NCBI RefSeq assembly: GCF_002177135.1
Contig: NZ_MWPH01000002.1
Location: forward strand, 248,001-312,000
DNA from: Natronolimnobius baerhuensis
GTDB taxonomy: Archaea; Halobacteriota; Halobacteria; Halobacteriales; Natrialbaceae
Reading direction: 5' to 3'
Length of the DNA stretch: 64,000 nucleotides
Made by a program: the position numbers and the translations under genes. Positions 54,122-63,880 of the stretch are shown here, one piece after another. Under the pieces are notes generated by a model, which was not told the origin of the DNA, made no database searches, and saw only the letters and a program-made list of their open reading frames with translations. The stretch's first letter is position 1. Every line of letters begins with the position of its first letter.

Positions 54122-54421
54122 TGAAATTCCCCTCTAGTATGGCCCACTCACCATCTTCCCCTAAAGTGGGTGGGAATTGTGAGTGAGCCGGACTATCCTC
54201 AACAGTTAAGTGTTTGTGGTTAGAATCGAGCCGCTTCTGTCGACCGCTGCTGTGACTGGTCGCAGTCCAGTAGCCACTGGACCTCACAGCCCCCGTGATC
54301 ACACTGTTGGCCACCCTTGCAACCGCTACGGTGACTTCTATTGACCACCGCCGGTTCGCGCGCTCGCGCGTACACGCGAACCTTTATAGGTCGGTAGCGA
54401 CTACCCGGATACAGGTTTTGT
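54122..54421. other. 300-bp promoter region between doxX-like gene and gyrB
   Basis: It holds the DoxX promoter (left) and the gyrB promoter (right): CCTTTATAGG (54379-54388) followed by the dyad GGTAG-CGA-CTACC (54393-54405). No gene seen. Confidence 0.5.
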
Positions 54422-56353
54422 ATGTCCCAGGATAGCGAGTACGGCGCCGGACAAATCCAGGTTCTGGAAGGCCTGGAAGCCGTTCGGAAACGGCCGGCGA
54501 TGTACATCGGTTCTACCGATTCTCGAGGACTCCACCATCTCGTCTACGAAGTGGTGGACAACTCGATTGACGAGGCACTGGCTGGCTACTGCGACGAAAT
54601 TACCGTCACGATCCACGAGGACGAGTCGGTAAGCGTCACAGACGATGGCCGTGGGATTCCCGTCGACACCCACGAAGAGTACGACCGCCCGGCACTCGAG
54701 GTGATCCTGACGGTCCTCCACGCTGGTGGGAAATTCGACAACAAGTCCTACCAGGTCTCCGGCGGCCTCCACGGCGTCGGCGTGAGTGTTGTCAACGCGC
54801 TCTCGGAACGACTCGAGACACAAGTCAAACGCAACGGTTCGGTCTACAATCACGCCTTCGAGGCGGGCGAACCCGTTGGCGACATGGAGCAGGGTGGCTC
54901 GCTAGATGCCGACGACGGCACCGGGACCGAGATTCGGTTCTGGCCCGACGACGACATCTTCGAGGCCGATAGCTTCTCGTTCTCGACGCTGTCGAATCGC
55001 CTCCGCGAACTGGCCTTCCTCAACTCCGGCGTTCGGATCACGCTTTGTGACGAACGCGAGACGACCGACGAGGGCGAGTTCGTCTCGGAGACCTACGAGT
55101 ACAACGGCGGCATCCGCGAGTTCGTCGAGTATCTCAACGAGACGCGCTCGGCGATGCACGACGACATCATCTACTTCGAGGGCGAAGATCAGAACATCCA
55201 GGTCGAAGTCGCCCTGCAGGCCACTGAGGAACTACAGGGCTCGATCCATGCCTTCGCGAACAACATCAACACACGCGAAGGCGGCACCCACCTTACCGGC
55301 TTTAAGACCGCTCTTACGCGAACGATCAACGATTACGCCGGCGAGAACGACTTGCTCTCTGACCTCGAGGACAACCTCAAAGGCGAGGACATTCGCGAGG
55401 GACTGACGGCGGTCATCTCGATCAAACATCCGGACCCGCAATTCGAGGGCCAGACGAAGACGAAACTCGGCAACTCGGAGGTCCGCGGCATCGTCGAGAG
55501 TACGATGCACGAGGGACTTGGGACGTACTTCGAGGAACACCCAGACACCGCCCAGGCCATCGTCATGAAGGCCGTCGAAGCCGCGAAGGCCCGCATGGCC
55601 GCCCAGAAAGCAGAGGAGTTGACACGCCGCAAGTCGGCGCTCGACTCGACCTCGCTGCCGGGCAAACTCGCAGACTGCCAGACCAAAGATCCCGACGAAG
55701 CAGAGATTTTCATCGCAGAGGGTGACTCCGCGGGTGGCAGCGCCAAACAGGCCCGCAATCCGGAGTTCCAGGCCGTCCTCCCGATCAAAGGAAAGATCCT
55801 GAACGTCGAGAAACACCGACTGGATCGCATCCTCGAGAACGAGGAAATTCGAAACATGATCACCGCAATCGGCGCGGGGATCGGCGACGAGTTCGACGTT
55901 GAGGATGTCCGCTACAAGAAGATCGTGATGGCGACCGACGCCGACGTTGATGGGGCACACATCCGAACGCTCCTGCTGACGTTCTTTTATCGGCACATGC
56001 GCCCGCTGCTCGAGGGTGGCTACGTCTACGCGACTCAGCCGCCCCTGTATCGCATCCGCTACCGTGGGGAAACCTACGATGCGATGACTGACGCCGAACG
56101 CGACGAGATCGTCGAAGAGAAATGCGACGGCAACCCAACACAGGTCCAGCGATTCAAGGGACTTGGCGAGATGAACCCCGAACAGCTCTGGGAGACGACG
56201 ATGAATCCGGACAACCGCATTCTCAAGCAGATCACAATCGAGGACGCGGCTGCGGCGGACAAGATGTTCTCCGTGTTGATGGGCGACGCTGTCGAACCGC
56301 GAAAACAGTTCATCAAAGAGAATGCACCTGAAGCGGAGTGGATTGACATATGA
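54422..56353 (+). CDS. gyrB: DNA gyrase subunit B
   Basis: The ATPase subunit of gyrase, 643 residues. It has the GHKL site (EVVDNSIDEA, about 43-52; DDGRGIP, 74-80) and the TOPRIM EGDSAGGSAK at about 431-440. Halobacterial gyrase was acquired from bacteria and keeps DNA negatively supercoiled. gyrA follows after 13 bp. Confidence 0.98.
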   Translation: MSQDSEYGAGQIQVLEGLEAVRKRPAMYIGSTDSRGLHHLVYEVVDNSIDEALAGYCDEITVTIHEDESVSVTDDGRGIPVDTHEEYDRPALEVILTVLHAGGKFDNKSYQVSGGLHGVGVSVVNALSERLETQVKRNGSVYNHAFEAGEPVGDMEQGGSLDADDGTGTEIRFWPDDDIFEADSFSFSTLSNRLRELAFLNSGVRITLCDERETTDEGEFVSETYEYNGGIREFVEYLNETRSAMHDDIIYFEGEDQNIQVEVALQATEELQGSIHAFANNINTREGGTHLTGFKTALTRTINDYAGENDLLSDLEDNLKGEDIREGLTAVISIKHPDPQFEGQTKTKLGNSEVRGIVESTMHEGLGTYFEEHPDTAQAIVMKAVEAAKARMAAQKAEELTRRKSALDSTSLPGKLADCQTKDPDEAEIFIAEGDSAGGSAKQARNPEFQAVLPIKGKILNVEKHRLDRILENEEIRNMITAIGAGIGDEFDVEDVRYKKIVMATDADVDGAHIRTLLLTFFYRHMRPLLEGGYVYATQPPLYRIRYRGETYDAMTDAERDEIVEEKCDGNPTQVQRFKGLGEMNPEQLWETTMNPDNRILKQITIEDAAAADKMFSVLMGDAVEPRKQFIKENAPEAEWIDI

Positions 56354-56366
56354 GTGAGGTGAGTAC

Positions 56367-58862
56367 ATGAGTTCAGACGTCCCCGATTCAACTGACGTAC
56401 AGGCTCGAGCGGTCGAAAACGTCCGCATCGAAGACGAGATGGAACAGAGCTACATCGACTACGCGATGTCCGTCATCGCGGGTCGTGCGCTCCCACGCGT
56501 CGAAGACGGCCTCAAGCCCGTCCACCGGCGCATCCTCTATGCAATGCACGAGATGGGTGTCTCGAGTGGCTCGAGTCACCGCAAGTCCTCCTCGATTGTT
56601 GGGGAGACGATGGGTGATTATCACCCACACGGTGACAGCGCAATCTACGACACGCTCGTGCGGATGGCCCAGGATTTCTCGATGCGCTATCCGCTCGTGG
56701 ATGGCCAGGGGAACTTCGGGTCGATGGACGGCGATCCAGCAGCCGCCCAACGATACACAGAGGCTCGGATGTCGTCCATCTCCGAGGAACTGCTCGAGGA
56801 TATTGACAAGGACACCGTTGATTTCTCGGCGAACTACGACGACCGCCTACAGGAGCCGGACGTGCTGCCGGCGGCGTTCCCGAACCTGCTGGTCAACGGC
56901 TCGTCGGGGATCGCAGTCGGAATGTCGACGAACATCCCGCCGCACAACCTCGGCGAGATTATCGACGCGACAATCGAACTCATTGACAACCCCGACGCAA
57001 CCGTCGAGGATCTGATGGACCACGTCAAGGGGCCAGACTTCCCCACTGGTGCGAACATCGTCGGCCGCGATGCCATCTACTCGGCGTACAAGACCGGCCG
57101 CGGGCGCATCCGCGTCCGCGCCGAGTTCGAGGTCGAAGAGTGGCAAAACGGCCGCGAACGCATCGTCATCACGGAACTGCCCTACCAGTCCAACAAAGCT
57201 CGCCTCGTCGAACGCATCGCCGAGGACGTCACCGACGGCGAAATCGAGGGCATCTCCGACCTACGCGACGAGTCTGACCGCGACGGCGTCCGCGTCGTCG
57301 TCGAATGTACTCGTGGCGCAAACGTCGAGGTCGTCAAGAACAAACTGCTCGAGAACCATCTCGAGCGAACCTTCGGTGTCATCAACCTCGCGCTGGTCGA
57401 TGGCCAGCCACAGGTGCTCTCGCTCAAGGAAACGCTCGCAGAGTACGTTTCCCACCGCCGCGAAGTCGTTCGCCGACGCAGTGAGTACGACCTCACCGAA
57501 GCACAAGACCGCGCCCACATTCTCGAGGGCCGTCTGAAGGCCGTCGAGAACGCGGATAACGTGGTTGAACTGATTCGCAACAGCGAGACCCGCTCGGACG
57601 CAAAAGATGCGCTTCGAGAGGCCTATGACTTCTCGCAGGATCAGGCAGACCACATCGTTCGGATGCAACTGGGCAGTCTCACCTCGATGGAGACCGCCGA
57701 GATTGAAGACGAATACGAGGACGTACAGGCCGAAATCGAGCGCCTGAGTGCGATTCTCGACAGCGAGCAGGAACTGCTCTCGGTCATCAAAGACGAACTC
57801 CGCGAGATCAAAGCCGAGTACGACGACGACCGTCGGACCTCAATCATCGAAGATCAGGGGACGGTGACCCACGAAGACCTCATCCCAGAAGAGGAAGTCT
57901 TCGTCGTCATGACCGAAGACGACTACGTCAAGCGGATGCCGATTGAGGCCTTCGACCCCCAGGGTCGAGGGGGCAAAGGCATCATCGGCGCGGACGTCAA
58001 AGAGGGTGATCGTGTCACCACGGTGTTCCGAGCGAACACCCACGACTACCTGCTTTGCTTTACCAATCAGGGCAAAGTCTATCAGCTCAAAACCTACGAA
58101 ATCCCAGAAATGGGCCGGACCGCCCGCGGAAAATCCGCAGTCAACATCCTCGATCTCGACGCGAACGAGGATATTACTGCCATCGTCGACACTGACGCCC
58201 TCGAGTCCGATGAGTTCGTGACGATGGCCACCCGAAATGGCTACGTCAAGCGGACTGCAGGCGAGGAGTTCGAGAACATCCGAACGACTGGGATCATCGC
58301 TTCTGACCTCGAGGAGGGAGACGAACTCGTCGACGTCGAAGTGACCGATGGTTCGAACGACCTCGTGATCGGGACCGAACATGGGATGACGATCCGCTTC
58401 GACGAAGCCGAGGTGCGGTCGATGGGTCGAACCGCTCGCGGTGTCAACGGCATCAAACTCCAGGATGACGACGCAGTTGCCGGCCTCGTCGCGACCGACG
58501 AAGACGACGGCCAGGCGCTGTTGACCGTGACACAGAACGGGTACGGCAAACGGACCCGCCTCACCGAGTATCGAACCCAGTCGCGATACGGCAAGGGACT
58601 GATCGACATCAAGACGGGCGAGCGAAACGGCCCCGTCACGGCCGTCAAGGCCGTCGACGACGACGACGAGCTCGTGATGATGAGCGAGAGCGGCCAAATC
58701 GTCCGCACTCGAGTCGACGAGATTTCGACGGTCGGGCGCAACACGATGGGCGTAATCGTCATGGACGTCGAAACTGGCGATGCCGTCTCGAGCGTCGATG
58801 TGATTCCGGCAGCATCGGTAGTTGCGGACGACGATGCCGACGACGCGACCGACGAGAACTAG
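56367..58862 (+). CDS. gyrA: DNA gyrase subunit A
   Basis: The 831-residue breakage-rejoining subunit has catalytic Tyr130 ([10 protein letters not shown]) and the quinolone-pocket region [13 protein letters not shown] (83-95). Its C-terminal beta-pinwheel contains the GyrA box variant QGRGGKG (about residue 531), which wraps DNA. It ends with an acidic tail. It is co-transcribed with gyrB. Confidence 0.98.
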   Translation: MSSDVPDSTDVQARAVENVRIEDEMEQSYIDYAMSVIAGRALPRVEDGLKPVHRRILYAMHEMGVSSGSSHRKSSSIVGETMGDYHPHGDSAIYDTLVRMAQDFSMRYPLVDGQGNFGSMDGDPAAAQRYTEARMSSISEELLEDIDKDTVDFSANYDDRLQEPDVLPAAFPNLLVNGSSGIAVGMSTNIPPHNLGEIIDATIELIDNPDATVEDLMDHVKGPDFPTGANIVGRDAIYSAYKTGRGRIRVRAEFEVEEWQNGRERIVITELPYQSNKARLVERIAEDVTDGEIEGISDLRDESDRDGVRVVVECTRGANVEVVKNKLLENHLERTFGVINLALVDGQPQVLSLKETLAEYVSHRREVVRRRSEYDLTEAQDRAHILEGRLKAVENADNVVELIRNSETRSDAKDALREAYDFSQDQADHIVRMQLGSLTSMETAEIEDEYEDVQAEIERLSAILDSEQELLSVIKDELREIKAEYDDDRRTSIIEDQGTVTHEDLIPEEEVFVVMTEDDYVKRMPIEAFDPQGRGGKGIIGADVKEGDRVTTVFRANTHDYLLCFTNQGKVYQLKTYEIPEMGRTARGKSAVNILDLDANEDITAIVDTDALESDEFVTMATRNGYVKRTAGEEFENIRTTGIIASDLEEGDELVDVEVTDGSNDLVIGTEHGMTIRFDEAEVRSMGRTARGVNGIKLQDDDAVAGLVATDEDDGQALLTVTQNGYGKRTRLTEYRTQSRYGKGLIDIKTGERNGPVTAVKAVDDDDELVMMSESGQIVRTRVDEISTVGRNTMGVIVMDVETGDAVSSVDVIPAASVVADDDADDATDEN

Positions 58863-58882
58863 CGCGACTCTTTTCAGTGCGG

Positions 58883-58888
58883 TTTTTT
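58883..58888 (+). terminator. T-run after gyrA
   Basis: GGTTTTTTGC lies about 20 bp after the gyrA stop codon. It is a probable archaeal terminator. No hairpin is obvious. Confidence 0.4.
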
Positions 58889-59110
58889 GCTGTGATTGTG
58901 TGGTAGTGTTACAGAGTCACTGTTGTGACAGCAGTGTGTCTGGGACCGTCTACTGTCAGTCAGTATCGCCGAACTCCGCAGACGAGTCTCGAGTGTGGTG
59001 ATACACAGATACAGCAGTCCGATCAGTCAATCAGCGCGCCTGAGACAAAACCGACAACAGATCTGAGAAGAATCTCTGCCTCCGCGACGAGCGGTTGTTT
59101 CGAGACGCGA

Positions 59111-59650
59111 TCAGTGGTCAGGGGTTTCGCCTGGGCCTGGTGCAACCATATCCTCGATCCGAAGAATGAGGATATTGTTGGTGTCGTCTTTGCCATCGAG
59201 TCGCCCCTCGATGACCAGTTTCGACAGCGGCGTCGGGCCGACGGTGACGGCGTCGTCTTCGGAGATGCCGTCGATTGTGCCCTGAATGTGGATTTCCGCG
59301 CGGCAGAGTTCGGGGTGGTGGACGCTCGAGAGGTCGATCTCTTCGACGATAATGTCGTCGACGGATTCGCCTTCGTGCTCGAGTGGGACGGATGCCGGGT
59401 CATCCATCTGCTGGATCTCGAGGGCTTCGTAGGCTGCGGCGGTTGGTTTGTACCCACCCTTGGGACCGGGGACGCCCTCGACGAGTTGGAGGGCTTTCAG
59501 ACTCTGCATCTGATTGCGGATCGTTCCCGGGTTACGGTCGACCTGTGCGGCGATATCCTCACCTTTGATCGCGTCTTCGGACTCCTTGTGTAGATTCGTG
59601 AGTGCGCGGAGGATTTTCTTCTGACTCGGCGTCAGTTCAATTGATGACAT
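59111..59650 (-). CDS. winged-helix transcriptional regulator (Rrf2-like), paralogue of 3909-4442
   Basis: The 179-residue protein shares the full layout of the first regulator: winged helix (about 8-76; PGTIRNQMQSLKALQLVEG, GGYKPT), the motif HHPELC (111-116) and GPTPLSKLVI. Its promoter has TTTAAG (minus strand) about 26 bp before the ATG and no large inverted repeats, unlike its paralogue. It is convergent with gyrA. Confidence 0.82.
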   Translation of the reverse strand: MSSIELTPSQKKILRALTNLHKESEDAIKGEDIAAQVDRNPGTIRNQMQSLKALQLVEGVPGPKGGYKPTAAAYEALEIQQMDDPASVPLEHEGESVDDIIVEEIDLSSVHHPELCRAEIHIQGTIDGISEDDAVTVGPTPLSKLVIEGRLDGKDDTNNILILRIEDMVAPGPGETPDH

Positions 59651-59785
59651 AGTGAATTATTCGTATTTGGTTTCCTTAAACCCGACGGGTGAAGCCGAGC
59701 TACGGTTCGGATTATGATATCAGTAGCGGGAATAGTAAGGTGTTTCTTTTTGTTCTACGGGGGACAGTCACACACGGTCGTGCGG

Positions 59786-60715
59786 TTAGGCTGGGAAGAG
59801 CCAGCCCTCGAGAACGAGTTCGGTGAGGACGTCCTCGAGGATGAACATGAGGGCGAATCCGACCACGAACGTGGCAGCATTGATCCGTGTCAGGACGGCT
59901 TCGGCATCGAATCGAATGAGGTCAGCAACCTCGATGAGAACCTGCAAGATTGCACCGATTGCGATTGCAAAGAACAGGGCTGCAAGGAGATCTGACTGGG
60001 CGAAACTGCCGATCCAGCCACCGAGGATGACGGGGCCGCCCGCGATGACACCCATTGCGGCGAAGTGTCGAAGCGGCGGGGTTTCACGGTCGCGAGCGAC
60101 CGCGGCGACGACGGTTGGCCCTTCCATCACGTTGTGCATGATGAACGCGAGCATCAAGAGCAAGACCTGTGTTGGCTCATCGAGGACGAAGTAAGTCCCA
60201 ATACCAAGCCCCTCCCCGATGCTGTGGAGACCAAGTGCGAGGGCGACGAGATAGGCGACCTCGAGGCCGCTTTTATCCGTTGCGGCCATTTTTCGCTGTC
60301 GCCACGTGCTTGCGCCGTACATGACTGCGAAGGTCGCTCCGAAGCCGAGACCGACGAGGGCAATCCCTACCAGCGTGTGCTGGGAATCTGCGACATGCTC
60401 GAGGACGTCGCCAGCCATCTCAACGGCGATAAATACGAGGACACCGGCTGCAAGCGCCATGAACGCGTGCAGATATCGTGCCTCGAGATCGCGAATAAAT
60501 GGGAACCAGAGCATTCCGATAATGACAGGGATAACGCCTGCAATCGCGCCGATCACGGTGAGCATCCAGAGAATTTCGGCTGTGCTTGCATCTCCAGCCG
60601 TAAGCGCACCGAACGGTTCGGTGAAATAGAGCAACGCGAAGACGACGGCAAGAATACCCACTGGCCCAACTGCGAGAACCCATCGTGGGACCCGATCTAG
60701 CCATCGATCAGCCAT
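59786..60715 (-). CDS. ZIP-family metal transporter
   Basis: From ATG 60715 the protein has 309 residues and eight helices. The metal path is marked by HSIGEG (His164-Glu168) in one helix and HNVMEG (His194-Glu198) in the next, typical of ZupT/GufA-type ZIP importers for Zn, Mn or Fe. Two TTAG-CTAA dyads lie 50-106 bp upstream and a DtxR-family regulator gene is the next gene. That makes metal-repressed uptake likely. Confidence 0.93.
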   Translation of the reverse strand: MADRWLDRVPRWVLAVGPVGILAVVFALLYFTEPFGALTAGDASTAEILWMLTVIGAIAGVIPVIIGMLWFPFIRDLEARYLHAFMALAAGVLVFIAVEMAGDVLEHVADSQHTLVGIALVGLGFGATFAVMYGASTWRQRKMAATDKSGLEVAYLVALALGLHSIGEGLGIGTYFVLDEPTQVLLLMLAFIMHNVMEGPTVVAAVARDRETPPLRHFAAMGVIAGGPVILGGWIGSFAQSDLLAALFFAIAIGAILQVLIEVADLIRFDAEAVLTRINAATFVVGFALMFILEDVLTELVLEGWLFPA

Positions 60716-60764
60716 TGACTCGATCACCTCGAACTCCGAAACATCGACTACTCATTGAGTCAAG

Positions 60765-60780
60765 TTTAGATGGGGCTAAA
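60765..60780. promoter_or_regulatory. metal-regulator box TTTAG-N6-CTAAA
   Basis: A perfect inverted repeat 50 bp upstream of the ZIP start, just downstream of an AT box (minus strand ATATATG, 60781-60787). Its half-sites recur at 60807 and 61557. Confidence 0.65.
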
Positions 60781-60806
60781 CATATATCTTTTCAACCGAT
60801 TTTCGG

Positions 60807-60821
60807 TTAGACTGGATCTAA
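60807..60821. promoter_or_regulatory. second box TTAG-N7-CTAA
   Basis: TTAGACTGGATCTAA, with inner arms TTAGA/TCTAA, lies upstream of the first box, between the ZIP gene and the regulator's 3' end. It probably binds the same repressor cooperatively. Confidence 0.55.
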
Positions 60822-60867
60822 ACCTGCAGCTTTCGGAGAAGAACAGACAGTTGTTGTATACCAGTGG

Positions 60868-61548
60868 TTATTGCTCGAGTTCGGCTGGCCTGGAGACACG
60901 GACGTGGTGGGCAACGTCTTCGGGGAGCGAGACTGGCTCATCGTGGCCGGTTGCCCGTGCGGTGAGCATTCCGAACGGCGCAACTTCGATAATCTCGAGT
61001 TCGACACCGGGTTCGACGCCGTGGTCTGCGAGATACGAGAGAACGTCCGCATCGTGGTCAGCGACTTCCTCGACGATGACGGTCTCGCCCGCTTCGAACT
61101 CCATCATCGACTTCCCGTCCGTTCGTTTGGGCGGTTCGAGGTCGGCGCTCGGAATCGGTGCCCCGTGGGGGTCGACCTCCGTCTGGTCGAGTGCGTCTGC
61201 GACACGGGCCTCGAAGTTTTCGCTGATGTGGTGCTCGAGTCGGTCGGCTTCGTCGTGAACTTCCGACCAGTCGTAATCGAGATGTTCGGTGAGGTAGGCC
61301 TCGAGCAAGCGATGGTGTCGAACGACCTCGAGTGCAACCGTTTCGCCCTCGTCAGTGAGGGTAACACCACGGTATTTTTCACGGTCGACAAGGCTCCGGT
61401 CCTCGAGTTTGTCGAGCATGCTGGTCACGGTGGGCGACGTGACATCCAGTTCCTCGGCGATTTCGGAGGTTTTGATGCGGTCGTCTGTCGACCGCTGGAG
61501 CTGATAGATGATTTTGAGATAGTCTTCCATCACGTCGCTCAGCATCAT
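60868..61548 (-). CDS. DtxR-family metal-dependent regulator
   Basis: A 226-residue repressor: winged helix (1-65; DVTSPTVTSMLDKLEDRSLVDRE), metal-binding and dimer domain (70-125; HHRLLEAYLTEHLDYDWSEVHDEADRLEHHIS) and a C-terminal FeoA/SH3-like domain (about 150-226). Such proteins sense Mn or Fe. ATG 61548 is used rather than the upstream TTG. Its own promoter contains a third TTAG-N6-CTAA box. Confidence 0.93.
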   Translation of the reverse strand: MMLSDVMEDYLKIIYQLQRSTDDRIKTSEIAEELDVTSPTVTSMLDKLEDRSLVDREKYRGVTLTDEGETVALEVVRHHRLLEAYLTEHLDYDWSEVHDEADRLEHHISENFEARVADALDQTEVDPHGAPIPSADLEPPKRTDGKSMMEFEAGETVIVEEVADHDADVLSYLADHGVEPGVELEIIEVAPFGMLTARATGHDEPVSLPEDVAHHVRVSRPAELEQ

Positions 61549-61556
61549 AGACAATA

Positions 61557-61571
61557 TTTAGCCCTGTCTAA
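61557..61571. promoter_or_regulatory. third box TTTAG-N6-CTAA between the regulator and arginase genes
   Basis: It lies 9 bp before the regulator start and overlaps the promoter (TTTAGGG, minus strand, about 61572-61579). It is 91 bp upstream of arginase on the other strand. Autoregulation is likely, and control of arginase is possible. Confidence 0.55.
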
Positions 61572-61661
61572 CCCTAAATCTGTCGTCTATCGGAGCGTGG
61601 AACGGTCGTGGGTGTGATCGAGACCACTACGACCAAAGCAACCGGCCTCGTAGACACTAGT

Positions 61662-62582
61662 ATGACCGACCGTCTCCGAATTATCGGCGCGCCAATGGAC
61701 TACGGTGCAAATCGGCGTGGCGTCGACATGGGACCGTCTGCGATCCGATACGCCGGACTCAGTGACGAACTCGAGGCAGCCGGCGTCGCCACGGATGACG
61801 TGGGTGACTTACAAATTTCTCGAGCCGAAGAACTTGATCCCGACGACGACACTGCGGGTGTGGAGAACGCCAAGTTCCTCCCAGCAATCGAAGACGTCAG
61901 TACGCGTTTGGCTGACCGCGTTGCACAGACGCTCGCCGATGGGGAGTTCCCGCTCGTGGTCGGTGGCGATCACTCGATTTCGATTGGCTCGATAACTGGG
62001 TCCGCGCGGGACGCCGACCTCGGAGCGATCTGGTTCGATGCCCACGCCGACTTGAACACGCCCGCGACCTCGCCAAGTGGGAACGTCCATGGGATGCCAC
62101 TCGGCGCTGTTCTCGGACGCGGCGTCTTCGGCGACCTCGAGTGGGCACACGCACCCCAACTGCGTGAGGAATCCATCGCTTACGTCGGCCTCCGAAGCAT
62201 CGACGAGCGCGAACGGGAACTGGTTCAAGACAGCGAAATGACCGCCTTCACGATGTCAGATATCGACGAGCGCGGGATGACTACCGTCGTCGAAGACGCA
62301 CTCGAGGTCGCGACCGACGGGACGGACGGGGTGCACGTCAGCCTCGATCTCGACTGGATCGATCCCAAAGAAGCCCCCGGCGTCGGCACCCCCGTTCGCG
62401 GCGGCGTCACCTACCGAGAAGCTCATATGGCCCTCGAGACACTCTCGAAACATCACGACCGCAATGGCATCCTCCGATCCATGGACGTCGTCGAGGTGAA
62501 CCCGATTCTCGACGAAGCCAACGAGACGGCGACACTGGCTACTGAACTTACTGCAAGTGTGTTCGGGAAGCGAATTCTCTGA
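61662..62582 (+). CDS. arginase-family ureohydrolase, probably arginase
   Basis: A 306-residue Mn-dependent hydrolase with all metal ligands: GGDHS (His104), DAHAD (Asp126, His128, Asp130) and SLDLDWID (Asp229, Asp231). The loops SGNVHGMPL and KEAPGVGTP match arginase more than agmatinase. It makes urea and ornithine from arginine. ATG 61662 is chosen. It is next to a Mn/Fe regulator. Confidence 0.93.
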   Translation: MTDRLRIIGAPMDYGANRRGVDMGPSAIRYAGLSDELEAAGVATDDVGDLQISRAEELDPDDDTAGVENAKFLPAIEDVSTRLADRVAQTLADGEFPLVVGGDHSISIGSITGSARDADLGAIWFDAHADLNTPATSPSGNVHGMPLGAVLGRGVFGDLEWAHAPQLREESIAYVGLRSIDERERELVQDSEMTAFTMSDIDERGMTTVVEDALEVATDGTDGVHVSLDLDWIDPKEAPGVGTPVRGGVTYREAHMALETLSKHHDRNGILRSMDVVEVNPILDEANETATLATELTASVFGKRIL

Positions 62583-62675
62583 GTTCGAACTGCCAAAAGC
62601 GTGTTCAATGGTAACACGAATCGTGCGTGTACCGGTTCCAACACCTTTGTATCGGAGGGTTTCGGAGTATGACGT

Positions 62676-63845
62676 ATGACTGAAAACGTCGTCGTACTCG
62701 GTGCCGGATACGCTGGTGCTGGTGCGATATCGAAACTGCAGTCGGAACTCGACGACAACGCCCGACTCACGTGGATTGCCGACGTTGATTATCACCTCGT
62801 TCTTCACGAATCCCACCGCGCGATTCGTGATCCCGATGTTCGCTCGGACATTACGTTCCCCGTCAGCGACATCGCTGACCCCTCGACACGATTCATCCAG
62901 GACGAGGTCGTCGGAGTCGATGTCGACGAACAGGTCGTCGAACTCGCAGACAGCGACAGTGTTGACTACGACTATGTTCTCGTCGCACTCGGCACCCAGA
63001 CTGCCTACTACGGTATCCCCGGCCTCGAGGAGCACTCCCTGACGCTCAAGAGTCTCGACGACGCCCTCGAGATTCACGAGGCTATCGCAGACGCCAGCCA
63101 AGCAGCCACCCGCGGTGAACCCGCACAGGTCGTCATCGGTGGCGCTGGTCTCTCCGGCATCCAGACAGCAGGCGAAATCGCGGAGTTCCGCGACGAACAC
63201 CGCGCCCCAATCGACATCCACCTTGTCGAAGCACTCGAAGAAATCTTCCCCGGCAACGACCCCGAGATTCAGCAGGCACTTCGTGACTTGCTCGAGGACG
63301 CCGGCGTCCAGATCCACACGGACGACCCGATCACTGAAGCGAACGAAGACGTCATCGAGTTCGACGAGGGCGAACCACTCGATCACGACGTGCTCGTCTG
63401 GACCGGCGGCATTACGGGTCGCGACGCGATGGATGAAGTCGACCTCGAGAACGAACACAACCGCGTCACCACGGAAGCGAACTTCCAGACGTCGAACGAG
63501 CGCGTTTTTGCGGTGGGTGACTCCGCAATCGTCGATCAGGGTGACCAGCCAGCTCCACCAACCGCGCAGGCTGCCTGGCAGGCCGCCGACGTCGCCGGTG
63601 AGAACATCTCCCGTGCAATCGAGAACCGCCCGCTCAAGACCTGGGAGTACGAGGACAAAGGGACCGTCGTCTCCGTCGGTGACAAAGCCGTCGCCCACGA
63701 AGTCAAGCCAGCATTCGGCGTTTCGCTGCCTGTGGATACCTTCGGCGGCTTCGCCGCGAAGAACCTGAAAAAGATGATCGCGGCCAAGTGGATCGCCAGC
63801 ATTACCTCAGCGAATACGGCCCGTAAGTCTTGGTCGTCGCTGTAA
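62676..63845 (+). CDS. NADH dehydrogenase type II-like FAD oxidoreductase
   Basis: A 389-residue flavoprotein with an N-terminal FAD motif (VVVLGAGYAGAGA) and a second Rossmann site for NAD(P)H (VVIGGAGLSGIQTAGE). RVFAVGDSA contacts FAD, and the C-terminal amphipathic helix AKNLKKMIAAKWIASI suits membrane attachment. It would feed electrons to menaquinone without proton pumping. Sulfide:quinone reductase is less likely because the usual catalytic Cys residues are missing. Confidence 0.92.
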   Translation: MTENVVVLGAGYAGAGAISKLQSELDDNARLTWIADVDYHLVLHESHRAIRDPDVRSDITFPVSDIADPSTRFIQDEVVGVDVDEQVVELADSDSVDYDYVLVALGTQTAYYGIPGLEEHSLTLKSLDDALEIHEAIADASQAATRGEPAQVVIGGAGLSGIQTAGEIAEFRDEHRAPIDIHLVEALEEIFPGNDPEIQQALRDLLEDAGVQIHTDDPITEANEDVIEFDEGEPLDHDVLVWTGGITGRDAMDEVDLENEHNRVTTEANFQTSNERVFAVGDSAIVDQGDQPAPPTAQAAWQAADVAGENISRAIENRPLKTWEYEDKGTVVSVGDKAVAHEVKPAFGVSLPVDTFGGFAAKNLKKMIAAKWIASITSANTARKSWSSL

Positions 63846-63880
63846 TCGGCCGGACGGGTTAGTTTTTCTCTCTTTCGTAG

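Noticed and set aside
54145-54185. CACTCAC...GTGAGTG repeat upstream of the DoxX-like gene as an operator
   Set aside because: The spacer is 27 bp and competing pairings exist (CCCACT/AGTGGG), so it was kept only as a note in the gene entry.
62676-63845. Sulfide:quinone reductase instead of NADH dehydrogenase type II
   Set aside because: The redox cysteines expected of that enzyme are not visible and the second Rossmann motif for NAD(P)H is intact.
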